Source: Larix sibirica
Taxonomy: Eukaryota; Streptophyta; Pinopsida; Pinales; Pinaceae
Direction of reading: 5' to 3'
Assembly (NCBI GenBank): GCA_004151065.3
Contig: NWUY0300051975.1
Coordinates: forward strand, 1 to 24,089
DNA length: 24,089 bases
The translations under genes and the position numbers were made by a program. The notes under the pieces are model-generated. The model worked only from the letters and a program-made list of their open reading frames with translations, did not search any database and was not told where the DNA came from. The stretch's first letter is position 1, and each line of letters starts with the position of its first letter. Positions 1-10,157 of the stretch are shown piece by piece.

Positions 1-1
1 T

Positions 2-1692
2 GCTAGGTAGGAAAAGGATAGAGTATTGAATTATCCTAACATGTCTATCACTGTATAACTTTGAAATTTTCAATGTTGATTGCAACAAATATGAATATAA
101 CATCTCACATGTCTGCCTATGCAATTGAATTTTGTCAGGAATATTAATTTGAATTAATTCAACTTCCATTTCGGACATCTTATCATCTGATACTACTGCA
201 ATCTTTAATACATTTCTATTAGCATACCTTGCCACTACAAAAGATACCTTTCCATATGATATTTTCCTCACTTGTGGAAAAATTTGTTGATTCTCTTCTA
301 TAGATTGCTTCATTTTTGCTGCATATTGAGATATCAAGTCACCTCTAGATTTATATGGAACATTTGTTCCTGTATTTTGTATGTGTGGAAATAAAAGTTG
401 TTGAATGTTGACTGTAGAATGCAAGGAAATTTCTTTCCCGGAACTGCTCTCCCCTAAATCAGTAATCTCTTATGAAGGATCAACTTTCCTTTTCTTAATT
501 GAAATTTCCTCATCCACATCCATGTTTGTTACCTCTGAAACTACTCTTTTACTTGAAAGGTCTGTCTTGAGAGGAGTTTGAATTATTTGAAGTTAAGGAC
601 GTGTTTCTTCCACTCTTTCCTCTTCAATGTTTTGTTGATGCTCTTCAAAGACCATTAAGCTGGCCAATTTATCCAATCCTTCCACTGCTTGATGTTCAAA
701 TTCTCTGCTTCCATTATCTTGTCTTCTCTGAGAAATTATATGATGTGGATCATAATTGACCTTCTCTACAACTTGGAAATTCATTTCCTGTAGCAATTTT
801 TCCACAATTGGGAGGGTTTCTCTACTTTTAATAACAAAAGGACCAACTTTAAAAGAAAACTTAAACATTGAAGTCTTCTTGGAATCTACAAAGTTCTTAT
901 TCTCAGAATGTATTCTCTGTCTTATAAACTCTAAATCAAAAACCCTTGAAGTTAAGAAAGTTGGTAGTTTGTAGGGGTTCCCTGTAAATCCATAAACTCT
1001 TAGTACTGTATAATCCTTGTAGAGAAACCAATCACTAGTTCTATCATTTGGAGAAAACGACATCATGGCCTTCATGTCATCTATAAATCTAAGAAACTCA
1101 GCATAAAAAATGACTTTGCAAAGCTTTGGAATAACACCTTTTATGAAATTGAACATAGTGATTTGTTTGGAAAGATCTATAGTAGTCTCCAAATCCAAAA
1201 ATTTGAACTCAAATACATTTCAAAATATTACCATGTTCAGCAGATAAGTCTGGTATCTGAAGTGTCTCAAAATGTGTAAACTCACTAACTGGGCATGGAT
1301 TGCCTCAGCTAGGAATTCATCAAATTTAAGAGAAAAACCCGAACTGGACTCTAACTGATAGGATTTCAGAAGACACCCTCACATGACCTCAGAAATGGAT
1401 TGGTCGCTGTCAAGACCTAGAACCTGACTCAACAAGGAAAAAGTGATTGAACTTCTTCTTGAAAGGTAGCAACATCAAAAGGTAAAACCAAAACATCAAT
1501 TGATATTTCGGGTTTAAGGATTTTTGACAGAAACTCATTTTTTACTTTAGGAGAACAATATCTATAAACCCTAATCAATTTTTCTTCAACAATGAACTCA
1601 AAGCTGTGAGAAATGGATCCAGGTAAACTCAACGACTCTTTGACTCTCTGAGGATTTATCTTGCATAAAAATTTTGAAGCACTGGTGTTCAT
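2..1692 (-). pseudogene. Degenerate protein-coding remnant, unrecognised family
   Basis: Read on the minus strand from an ATG at 1692, an open frame of 87 codons shifts frame near 1436-1450. It then continues in one frame to the window edge at position 2. The whole reading of about 560 codons is interrupted only by stops at 1379-1381, 1220-1222, 593-595 and 470-472. The longest uninterrupted stretch is 595-1198, which begins with a TTG, not an ATG. Between the stops the composition is ordinary for a soluble protein, which argues for one ancestral gene and not chance ORFs. A basic cluster, SIKKRKVD (482-502), resembles a monopartite nuclear localisation signal. Stops lie in frame just upstream of the ATG at 1692, so that is a plausible ancestral start. 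I do not recognise the family and assign no function; the ORF may be carried by a mobile element. The 3' end is cut by the window. Confidence 0.5.
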
Positions 1693-1800
1693 TATGACTC
1701 TCGGTTTTTGAATAATTTATCAAACACCAAATTACTAATTCTGGGAAGTGTGGGGTTTTCGCTAAACAAAAGTGACTAAGGGTTGACCCTAAGAAATCTA

Positions 1801-1810
1801 AAAACCCTAA
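1801..1810 (-). promoter_or_regulatory. Telo-box-like motif
   Basis: AAAACCCTAA lies about 110 bp upstream of the putative minus-strand ATG at 1692. It matches the plant telo-box core AAACCCTAA, which is frequent near transcription starts of housekeeping genes. A motif this short can occur by chance, and the downstream ORF is broken. Confidence 0.2.
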
Positions 1811-1980
1811 CCCCTTTGACTTCAACTTTTTTATTTTTTCTTTGGAATGAGAAATAGTCCCCACAGACAAGATGGTGCCATAAACATCTCCTTCTCTATC
1901 AGCTATAACCTTTTCCTTTTCATCTAAATGCTTACATAAAACCAGGGATGTCTAAACTTGCTCCATTAGAAACAATAAGG

Positions 1981-2110
1981 AAATTGTTTGTGTCTAATGG
2001 TTACCTGGTGGTAATATTCGTGAAATTGATTTTGGTGTTGGTGGGTTCGATCCTTATAGTTGCTTGATCTCTAAGTGAGTTGGCGGACTGCTGGTAGGAT
2101 CTGTTTGAAT
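1981..2110 (+). mobile_element. Possible tRNA-derived SINE head
   Basis: TGTCTAATGG (1991-2000) resembles a pol III A box and GGTTCGATCC (2044-2053) is a near-perfect B box. Their starts are 53 bp apart, within the range of tRNA genes and SINE heads. No complete tRNA cloverleaf is apparent and there is no clear poly(A) or poly(T) tail, so a SINE fragment is more likely than a functional tRNA. The element ends are not defined. Confidence 0.35.
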
Positions 2111-2437
2111 TTGAAATGATAAAACATTTCCACACAACAAATCCCTTTTTAAAACAACTTTAAAGTGGTTTCGTAACATTGGCTAAGTGGCTTCTCTTTC
2201 CACTTTTTGTAATGTGAAATAACCTCAGGCTTCCATGTGTTTGAGCGGTAAAAAATTCACACCGCTTTCTTCGTTTAAACAACACGCAACTTCACGGATG
2301 CAAAAGAGATACAAACCGTCGAATATTTTGGGAATATCATGTTATTTCCTTTTATTCTTTGATTTTACTTCGATCATGATTTTCCTTTTGCTATTTCCTT
2401 CGATTATTTTGGGAAGATCATGTTATTTCTTACAACT

Positions 2438-2890
2438 ATGGAAAATCAAAGTGCGAAGGAAATAAATGAAAGTAATGAATTGGGATTATATCCCACATTG
2501 TACTTTTTCTACTGGACACCCAAATCCAAAATCTATTTAAGAGCTACTTGGGATAAGAATTTGGGAGGAATGATTGAAGAGAAAAGTTATTATAGCGAAT
2601 TGGTAAGAGAATCTTTTGCTTCACACTTTTGGATATCAAATGCTTGGGAAGTGGAGGAGGAAACCTGGGACAAAGGAGGAAGAAAGATTCTCAATGGAAA
2701 GGGTTGTAAGTATTTCATTCTTTTATATAATATGAATTAATTCAATTTCCCCCCCAATTTCTTGTGTTAATTAATTGGTAGGAAACTAGATCTAACTCTA
2801 TTTCCTTTAAGTTTTGTTATTAGAAGAGTAGGAAGACATGTTGTGGTTTTATGTGCAGTTTTCATGGAAAAATTAAGGAGATGCAAATAG
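2438..2890 (+). CDS. Candidate small two-exon gene, unknown product
   Basis: An open frame from ATG 2438 (MENQSAKEINESNELG) meets a consensus 5' splice site GTAAGT at 2706-2711. A pyrimidine-rich TTTTATGTGCAG acceptor ends at 2858. Removing this 153-bp intron joins phase-1 exons and leads to a TAG at 2888-2890, giving about 100 residues rich in Trp, Tyr and charged residues (for example YFFYWTPKSKIYLRATWDK). The frame also reads upstream to an ATG at 2420. I see no known domain. Without the splice, the frame stops at 2740. It may equally be a chance ORF or a fragment of a larger gene. Confidence 0.25.
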
Positions 2891-4653
2891 AAAATACCGA
2901 CAAATAAAGGCTTCACCAAATGGCACGCTGCAACAAGTAATCCTCATTCTTCCTACCTTGACTCAAACTCTTAGGAAATTGTGCCTTGATCTTAAGGAAA
3001 TTGCAATCAATTCTTTCATATCTTTGATAATGGAATTCACCAACTCATTAGTAAAGGAAGGAGATATTAGCCTATATATCTAGATCTACTATTGATTATC
3101 CACCTATCATAAGCTATAGAATTTTGAGTCTCTTGTAGAAGCTGCAAAACTAAGAGTTTGTTGCAGAAGTTGTGGAACCCAATATTGTTATACAAGCTAC
3201 GAAATAAGGCAGTTGACACGAGACATGTCTGATGTGGTATGTCATGATTTTCAACCAATTATTTACAAGCCCATTTATCTATATAAGGAGTGAGTTTCAT
3301 TTCTCCAAGGTTAGAATTTTAATCATCGAGAATCAAGCCATTTGACAAGTTGTGTGGAATTTGTGTAGCAATTTGTGCTTTGGTTGTAATGTTTTTTAAT
3401 TTTGGTTTAACGGTTGAAATAAATCAGAGCATATATTCTTAGCATGATCAAATTATATATTTGATTATATGAATGCTTTATTATTTTTTGTATAAAAGGA
3501 GGTTCTCTTCCACTTGAGTGAGGGAGAGACCCAAAAGACACACTATAATTATGTTGTGATTGATTAATTTGAAATTGATTCCATAAATTAACAACTATTC
3601 GTCATATGTGTCGATGTGATTGATTCGTAGACTATTGTAACCATTTATAATGTTTTTTCGGAGGAGGAAGGCCCACTCCCGACAACAGGTATTGACCCAT
3701 TAGTTAGTAGAAGTCTTTAGTATTTGCTTGGTTGGTATTGGTATTATTTCATTGTTGCATTTATTTGTTGCACAATTTGAATCTATTGTTGATTGTCGAA
3801 ATTCTAAGTAGTTGAAGTGATTTTGTTATTTGATTTGATTGTTAAGTTTGTCCATTAACTAAGAATATTTCTGCATCAAGGCCTTCCAGTGGAATGGTAA
3901 CGACAAGATTGTTTCACAATTAATTTGATTTGATTTTGTGATTGCATCAAGTATTTCCACTTTACTACATTACATGTTAGATAAACCAATGTTTGATAAT
4001 AAAAATTATAGCTCACACATATAGTGCATGATAACTTGGAAAACCATATGAGCATTGGTTTGAGAAGTTAATGAACTAGAAGTTGATTGTCTTTAAAATA
4101 AGAATTAACCAACTCATCATGTTAGACACTTTACTATATGTTGGTTGAGTTGATAAATACACTTCATGGAGGTTAGTGATGGACTTGGACACATATGTTG
4201 AGGAGTAGCTATCAGAACATGGGAATCCCATTGATACACATGAGGGTAATATTGGGCACATTACATGATATGTGGCACATCGTTGGAGAAGGAACCCATT
4301 TCATGAGGAAACTCGGATACCATTGTGGAATAGGATCATTGAACTAACATCTTGTTAAAGAGTGCATCATCCTAGAGAAGGGGTGTTGATCCCTACAAGA
4401 TTCATACTTGGAGGGTGTTTCATCTTGGGGGTTGTATAATCCCTATTGTGACTATTGTACATCATTGTATTATACAGTTATCCAAGTGGGGTTTTGTTGT
4501 TGGTTACTTGTATAGACATTTTTCCTTGTTTTATGTTAGCCTCCTTCACCTATTGTATATATAAAGGTGGGAGAGAGATTTCTTATTTAATTATTATAAT
4601 TAATTGTATTCTATATTTGTATTACCTTGGAGGAGTATTGTAGGGAGTTGTAG
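2891..4653. other. Intergenic, no gene; TATA-like sites
   Basis: No credible coding region is visible. Three plus-strand TATA-like sites stand out: CTATATAAGG near 3279, TTTGTATAAAAGG near 3488, and TGTATATATAAAGG near 4554, each followed by purine-rich sequence. They may belong to decayed LTR promoters, but I cannot pair them with matching LTR ends or a PBS. Confidence 0.4.
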
Positions 4654-5059
4654 TGAACCTTGGTAGATAAAAGATAAAACCAAATATTGTAGAGAAATTC
4701 GTATTCTTAAATTTGGAATAAAAAATTCTTCCAAACAAGAATAAAACCCAAGATTGTAGAGAAAAACCTTAAGGTAGGGTAACACCGTCGATTACTACTT
4801 ATGGAAGGAATCACTATACAAGCCATTATTGTCAGTATAATAAAATATCCAACATATTAAATACAATGATGTTCATGTGTATATATACTTTATCATGAGT
4901 ATTCCTTGAGAGATATGTCGACTACTTGTTATCATATTATTCATTTTAATTACCTAGTGGGCCTATTTACTACCCACCAAATACCAAGTGGAACTATTCC
5001 ATTATTATGGCCACGATACATTTGTTATCCCCCTTAGGTACCTCCCAAGGTACATTACA
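4654..5059 (-). repeat. LTR A (putative 3' LTR of short minus-strand element)
   Basis: The 406-bp segment starts with TG (TGAACCTTGG) and ends with CA (GTACATTACA) on the plus strand. It is followed directly by a polypyrimidine run that is a PPT on the minus strand. Its first part resembles the sequence at 6690-6775: both begin TGAACCTTRGTARATAAA and carry the box AGGGTAACACCRTCRATTAC. LTR A also holds a short internal duplication of ATAAAACC...ATTGTAGAGAAA. Similarity to the partner beyond the first 160 bp is not evident by eye, so the LTR call is tentative. Confidence 0.4.
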
Positions 5060-5074
5060 TTCCATCCCCCCTTT
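5060..5074 (-). other. Polypurine tract (putative)
   Basis: TTCCATCCCCCCTTT reads AAAGGGGGGATGGAA on the minus strand, immediately before the putative 3' LTR A. This is the expected place for second-strand priming in an LTR element. Confidence 0.4.
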
Positions 5075-5362
5075 CATGTTTCATCCTTGAAATGTGAGTG
5101 GAAGCCATATAATATGATATGCTAAGCAATCTAGTCAAATGGCACCAAGCACGAGCATCCATCTATCCTAATGAAATAAGGACACGGGATCTAACCTGAT
5201 CTTGCCACCTCGCTTTTGAGTTTGATTGCTCCTTTGGTTCCTTGTTTATGTTGTGCTACTTTGATATTTGCATTCATTTATTTTATTCTTCCATGTACCT
5301 CTATACTAGGTGCATTTCTAGTTCCATGTTGTCCCATAGTAAGTTTGTTAATACTGACAACC

Positions 5363-5668
5363 TTACCTTGATGGTTGTTGTTTCTCAGGGTGGTGTGGGT
5401 GGTGATATGCAACAACCTTAGCTATTGATTCTTTCTTTGATGCTTCAACACTTTGTTCCTTTAAGCCATACAACTCTATATATTCTTGTTCCTTTGAGTC
5501 ATACAACTCCTTATATTCTTGTTCCTTTGTATTCCCTTCTTGGTGCTCTCCTTTATGTACTTTTGTAGACCCTTCTTCTAATTCAACCTTTGACTCTTTA
5601 TTTGAATTATTTATTAGTACTACAATTGGATTCCCTACAAGGACTTCTTCATGTGTTTCCTTTGGGCC
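5363..5668 (-). pseudogene. Charged open frame inside short LTR element, gag-like at best
   Basis: A minus-strand frame of 101 sense codons runs from just after a TAG at 5669-5671 to a TAA at 5363-5365. It has no early ATG and probably continued upstream before decay. The product is rich in Glu, Lys and Gln. It contains an 11-residue tandem repeat, EQEYIELYGLK / EQEYKELYDSK, from a 33-bp DNA repeat, followed by a His-rich stretch (YHHPHHPEKQQ). It could be the tail of a gag protein. No zinc knuckle, protease or RT is seen, so the family is unknown. Confidence 0.35.
5453..5526 (-). repeat. 33-bp tandem repeat, about 2.2 copies
   Basis: TTGTTCCT recurs at 5453, 5486 and 5519, an exact 33-bp period. 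The period is a multiple of three, so the repeat is in frame in the minus-strand ORF that contains it. Confidence 0.8.
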
Positions 5669-6670
5669 CTATTTCTAACTAAGAAAAATATCTTGCAATG
5701 TTTTTTTTCTTTTTCTTGTACCAAATCTTCATAAATTTCTTTAGCACATTAATATTAATTATATCAAATCTTTAAAACTTTGGATAGTATCACCCTCAAC
5801 CTATGTGATTTGGATACAATTTGCAAGAACTTGCAATCTTTTATCCAAGAAAACATTGATGAAATTATGTGTGTTGCTAGGATTTATAGAAATAATGACC
5901 TTCTAATGTTGAATACATGAACTTGTAATAGGAAGTTTTCACCTAAAATTAAACCCTTGGTGCTCTCATTCTCCTTCACAACATCGGTTCACTTGTCTAA
6001 AAACACTTGTTCATATGTCTCATCAAAAAGTGCATTCATATTGTCATCAAGTTAAGCAACCACTACCATATGGCCACATCATCTCTATAATTAAATCCTC
6101 GCATAGTTGTCCAATGCTTTTTCTACAATCACTTTTACTATATACGTATTCTTTAATACTAGGACCATTAGGTTTTCTTGTAAAATACATCTTGCTTGGA
6201 AAATTTTGAAAAGAGAACTAGGGTTTTGAAGCAATAACTTATGTTTCGAATGGATCTCCATTATGCAACTAGGGTTTAGATATGGTGAACCGAAATGATT
6301 GTAACTACCTCAATAGGGCTTAGAAGTGTATCACATAATATGTCAAATTGGAGCTATTGGACTGCTCTTTCACTTGGTTTTGGTCTAACTTTCATCTCAA
6401 CAACCTTTCAAAATATATATGCATTGCTTAAATAGAATAAATCCATGGCCTTAACAAAAAAAACATTAGAACAATTGGTTCTAAATAAGCAATACCTTCA
6501 CTTCCAAACTTCAATTTGAATGATTTTTGTTTTTCAAATTGAGTATTTTTTCAAGAAGAACTCATATTTACATTCAATTTCTACAGATCCTACACATAAA
6601 TCTTCATAAATGGATCTAAAAATTGTGAACAAAAAGAAAATAAAACTTCCACTTTCTTTCCTAAGAAAGA
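5669..6670 (-). other. Internal region of short LTR element, no intact gene
   Basis: This AT-rich stretch has scattered short minus-strand frames broken by stops. One at about 6060-6190 includes KPNGPSIKEYVYSKSD. Two CTAGGGTTT motifs lie near 6220 and 6272. I cannot assign a domain. Confidence 0.3.
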
Positions 6671-6682
6671 GCTCTAACACCA
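6671..6682 (-). other. Primer binding site-like sequence
   Basis: GCTCTAACACCA is TGGTGTTAGAGC on the minus strand. It matches the plant initiator-Met-tRNA PBS TGGTATCAGAGC at 10 of 12 positions. It lies 7 bp from the TG end of the adjacent LTR-like sequence at 6690, as expected for a minus-strand element. Confidence 0.45.
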
Positions 6683-6689
6683 CTTGCAA

Positions 6690-6780
6690 TGAACCTTAGT
6701 AAATAAATAAAAAAAAATAAACCCTTAAGATAGGGTAACACCATCAATTACTCCATATTGAAGAAATCACTCCAAAATCC
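6690..6780 (-). repeat. LTR B fragment (putative 5' LTR)
   Basis: It begins TGAACCTTAG, directly next to the PBS-like site, and shares with LTR A the box AAACCCTTAAGATAGGGTAA and a following GAAATCACT. Similarity to LTR A fades after about 85 bp. A (GA)n run follows at 6849-6864, where gypsy RNase H coding sequence begins. The LTR is therefore either truncated or much diverged. Confidence 0.4.
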
Positions 6781-6848
6781 ATGCAACTAAAAGATATTGA
6801 TAATAATATATATCTAAGATTCAAAGATAAAGACCAAGGGATGGATGA

Positions 6849-6864
6849 TGAGAGAGAGAGAGAG
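6849..6864. repeat. (GA)n microsatellite at element junction
   Basis: A run of GA dinucleotides lies exactly where the RNase H-like reading of the gypsy remnant loses similarity, just after HKKGKDN. It may mark the breakpoint between the two elements. Confidence 0.7.
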
Positions 6865-7290
6865 TTGTCCTTCCCTTTTTTGTGCAATATTTCCATATCG
6901 AAGGTGGAGAGTTTCTCCATCCATTTTTGTTGTTCAGTGGATAATTTTTTTGTTGTAACAAGTATTGAAGGCTGTTATGAACCATATGTATTCAAAATTT
7001 ACTTCCAATGAGATATTGTCATCACTTATCTAATTCATGTATAATGGAAAGCATTTCTTTATCATGTGGACTTTAGGCTTTCCCTTTTGTTGAGCTTCTG
7101 GCTCTCAAAATCTATTGGGCAGTCATCCTACATTAATACTGCTCCTATTCCAAAACCTAAAGCATCACATTCTACCACAAAGGGTTTCATAAAATCAAGG
7201 GTTGCTAACATAGGTGTGGATGAAATAACCTTCTTCAATGCCTCGAAAACATTATTCATCCTTGTTATTCCATTGGAAGGAATTATTTTT
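6865..7290 (-). pseudogene. Gypsy-1 RNase H, degenerate
   Basis: The minus strand reads [18 protein letters not shown] (about 7120-7195), then [12 protein letters not shown] (about 7030-7065), HNSLQYLLQQK, and after a frame slip LSTEQQKWMEKLSTFDMEIL and HKKGKDN. These correspond to the gypsy RNase H regions around VxxDASxxGIGAVL and KEL/Ax...HxSLxYLxxQ. At least three in-frame stops and one frameshift are present. The usual ending (ADALSR) is replaced by the GA repeat. Confidence 0.8.
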
Positions 7291-7299
7291 TAATAGGTT

Positions 7300-8135
7300 T
7301 GATAGAGGTGTTGTTAAATTAGTGTAGTTCTTGATGAACCTTCAGTGGTAACCTGTTAGTCCTAGGAACCCCCTTAGATTTGATATAATATGAGGTTTTG
7401 GCCATTCCATAATTGCTTTGATCTTACTAGTAGCCACCTTGACCCCTTCCTTGGATATGACATGGCCTGGGTATTCTACCTCTTCCTTACCAAAAGTACA
7501 TTTTGATCATTTAGCATAAAATTGATTTTCTTTTAAGAGAGAAACTACTTGTTCTAGATGCTTAAGATGTTCCTTTCATGTCTTTTTGTAGATAAGGATA
7601 TCATCAAAAAAGACTAGTATGAACTTTCTTAAGTAGGGTTGAAAAATCTCATCCATAGTTGCTTCGAACGTAGCGGACGTATTAGTTAAATTGAATGCCA
7701 TTACCATTGAATTCATAATGGAATTCATGAGTTTGGAAAGCAGTCTTTGCTAAATCTTCTAACCTTAATCGGATTTGATAGTACCCTAACCTTAAATCTA
7801 ATGTTGAAAAATATTTTCTCCATGGAGTTTGTCCAACATTTCATCTATGAACGGAATAGTTTATATTTTTTATAGTTATTTTGTTTAGACCTCAATAATA
7901 TAGGCATAATCTAAAGGACCCGTCTTTTTTTGAACCAGTACTATTAGGGAAGCATATGGGCTTCTAGTTGTGGCAATAACCCCACACTTTTATAGGTCTT
8001 GAATTAATCTTTCTATCTATGTTTTATGGTGGTGTGGATAGTGGTACGGTTCAATATTAACTGATGTTGAGTCTGGTTTAACCTCGATTATATGCTCTAT
8101 CCTTCTTTTTGGTGGAAACTTCATAGGCGGGTCTT
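7300..8135 (-). pseudogene. Gypsy-1 reverse transcriptase, degenerate
   Basis: Minus-strand motifs in order are HIIEVKPDSTSVNIEPYHY (about 8070-8110), GVIATTRSPYASLIVLVQKK (about 7935-7990), FILVFFDDILIYKK (7590-7625), and GHVISKEGVKVATSKI followed by LRGFLGLTGYH (about 7350-7480). The active-site FFDD (7600-7611) is intact. Surrounding frames contain several stops and shifts, particularly at 7700-7900, so no functional enzyme is expected. Confidence 0.85.
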
Positions 8136-8370
8136 GAAATACCTTGTCACACTTTTGAATCAAGGCTTCAATCTCTGGGTGTTGGGACTAAACTTCTTTT
8201 GATACTAATAACTCCATTTGACTACATTATGTGGTGTAAACTGGTGCCCCCTTTCAAATTAGTTTCTCCATTTTCCTGAAGGATATAATTTGGGTGGGGC
8301 ATGCCTGGAATCCATATAATTTATATTATCTTCTTTCCAATTTGAATTTAATAAATCATTTTTGGTGATT

Positions 8371-8628
8371 TCATAATTGGTCCCCAATATTTGTAGCAAT
8401 TGAATTCCCAATACAACTGATGTCTACTCCTCCCAAGGGCATTGTGTAGGACCTAGATTCCAATTCATAGTCTTCTATTTGTAGGATGGCCTTGTGACAC
8501 TTCCCAACTTCATTAATCATTTTTCCATATTCCACCATCACTCTTATATATGTTGTTAGATATACAAATAGATTTAATATTTTTGCAACATTTGTGTCTA
8601 TGAAATTATGGATGCTTCTTGTGTCCAT
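8371..8628 (-). pseudogene. Gypsy-1 aspartic protease region
   Basis: An 85-codon open frame begins MDTRSIHNFIDTNVAKIL. Gypsy proteases normally have LxDTGSTxNFI here, so the catalytic DTG reads DTR (Gly to Arg), which should inactivate it. It follows the zinc knuckle and precedes RT, the usual order. Confidence 0.75.
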
Positions 8629-8841
8629 AAGTATAGTGACATTCTCCCTTTTTATGTGCCCTCTTAGTTTTAATGTTTGTGGTTGTGCTACTCATGTCAT
8701 TGCAGCAAGAGATATCTTGGGGATGGCCTCTTCAGGATCTGTACTAGGGACATCGTTCACTTCCTCACCTTCTTTATCTAAATCACTGCTAGATGTATTG
8801 GAATCCTTTTCCACTTCACAAGTATACAATTTCTTATTGTT

Positions 8842-8883
8842 GCATCTATGCCCCAAAGATCATTTGTCTCCATAATACCTGCA
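8842..8883 (-). pseudogene. Gypsy-1 gag zinc knuckle, damaged
   Basis: The minus strand reads C-R-Y-Y-G-D-K-stop-S-L-G-H-R-C. A CCHC knuckle (CX2CX4-5HX4C type) is recognisable, but the second Cys is Tyr and a stop replaces what was probably Trp. It lies between gag and protease as expected. Confidence 0.65.
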
Positions 8884-8889
8884 TTTGTT

Positions 8890-9905
8890 TCTTCATTTTG
8901 TATTGGTATCTTGGTTACGGATTGCATAATCCATTAAGGGGGGTGGTACATACTTATTGGATTTTTCTGTTGTGTACTTATTAAATCTTCCATTTGTATA
9001 TATGCTTGATCTTTATAGCCCCGTGGATGATGACTTGTTGACTTTGTTTTTCTGTTCGATTAGTTTTGTCGCATGTCTGGCATCTTCAATAATTATAGGG
9101 TTCCATAGCTTTATTATGAATATAATCCTGAAGTATACAAATATACATCTTTAGCAATTGTTCATCTGAGAATCCATCTTGTCTTGTTTCTAGAACTTAC
9201 CGTTTGTGTGTATAATCATTTACACTCCCTTTTTGCTTAAGAAGAATGAATTTGTTATAAAGGTCAACATCTTCTTCATCATGGAACCCTTATAAGAATT
9301 TCATGGTTATATTTCTCTATTAAAAAATTAAGAGCATCACATTTTATGGTCTATAAAAACCAATCGTAAGCTTCCCTTTCTAGGTTGTTGGAGGTTGTGA
9401 TTATCTTTTCTTGTTCACCCATCGGAGGGTTTGATTCAAATTTACCCTCCATTTTGTTGACCTAGATAATCGCTCCTCTATGGTCTTTTCCGTCATTACT
9501 TTGATAACTCTTTTTCAATTTTTTTATAATCTATTTCTTGAAATATTGAGTTGAATTAAATCTTTCTGGTGATTCTTAACATCTTCAGTCACTTGCACTT
9601 TGTAATTCTAGACTTGATGGGGAACTTTGGTAGGTTAGAGGTTCTGCAAATAATGCAGCTACTCATTCAGTCAATTGCCCAATTATTTCACCATGATCAT
9701 CAAGTCCCTTTGTTGCCTCATCCTTCTCTTCACTCATTGTTTGTAGTTGTTCTTGCCATTGTTTTTCAGAGAGTTTGATGAATTTGTCAATTTTCTTTCC
9801 ATTTTCTAATAATTGATCCATTTTTTCTTTTAACTCGTGTTGTCCATTTGTTAAGTCCTTTTAACTTTTCTCAACATCACCGATACGATATGGTCTTACA
9901 CTCAT
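8890..9905 (-). pseudogene. Gypsy-1 gag, degenerate
   Basis: From an ATG at 9905 (MSVRPYRIGDVEKS, then a stop) the minus strand reads on in frame as a Lys/Glu/Gln-rich helical stretch such as MDQLLENGKKIDKFIKLSEK. Further on it has the retrotransposon gag core: EREAYDWFL, ALNFLIEKYNHEIL, FILLKQKGSVNDYTH and LETRQDGFSDEQLLKMYI (about 9130-9400). Several stops interrupt it. The N-terminal stretch probably forms a coiled coil. Confidence 0.7.
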
Positions 9906-10030
9906 TAGAGAAAATTTGGGGTCTAAAATGGGCCTCCTAAGGAAAATAATAAAATAATATTTANTTTGGTTGGGGGTCATTATATTTTCCCTAGTGGAAT
10001 TGCATTTTGTTGAGTCGGACGTACCCCCAG

Positions 10031-10096
10031 AGTACCCAAACACGAGGTACGGAGTACCCAAACACGGCATACGGAGTACCCAAACACAGGGTACGA
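10031..10096. repeat. 22-bp tandem repeat, 3 copies
   Basis: AGTACCCAAACACNNNNTAC begins at 10031, 10053 and 10075 with exact 22-bp spacing and only a few substitutions between copies. Confidence 0.9.
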
Positions 10097-10157
10097 CATA
10101 CAATTTAGCCTATAAGTACCCCTTTTTTTATAACGGCATCTTCGATACATGGAGCCA

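Larger units (their letters stand above)
6855..9905 (-). mobile_element. Ty3/gypsy retrotransposon remnant 1 (gag-PR-RT-RNase H)
   Basis: Minus-strand translation gives, in order, a gag start with coiled-coil-like sequence (9905), gag core, zinc knuckle, protease, reverse transcriptase and RNase H. This order and the motifs are those of Ty3/gypsy elements. Many stops and frameshifts interrupt the frame. Integrase, the 3' LTR and a recognisable 5' LTR are absent: the sequence stops at a (GA)n run at about 6855, and at the other end the GTAC-rich block begins about 60 bp upstream of the gag start. It is presumably a dead, truncated copy. Confidence 0.85.

Noticed and set aside
1598-1870. 90-codon minus frame overlapping the unknown remnant
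   Set aside because: It is out of frame with the longer continuous reading and has no recognisable features.
4076-4650. Host gene at 4076-4643
   Set aside because: Short frames on both strands are interrupted and have no recognisable domain; the TATA-like site near 4554 could be an LTR promoter, but ends were not found.
8594-9154. Plus-strand ORFs at 8594, 8793 and 8957
   Set aside because: They are shadows of the gypsy gag-protease reading on the opposite strand.
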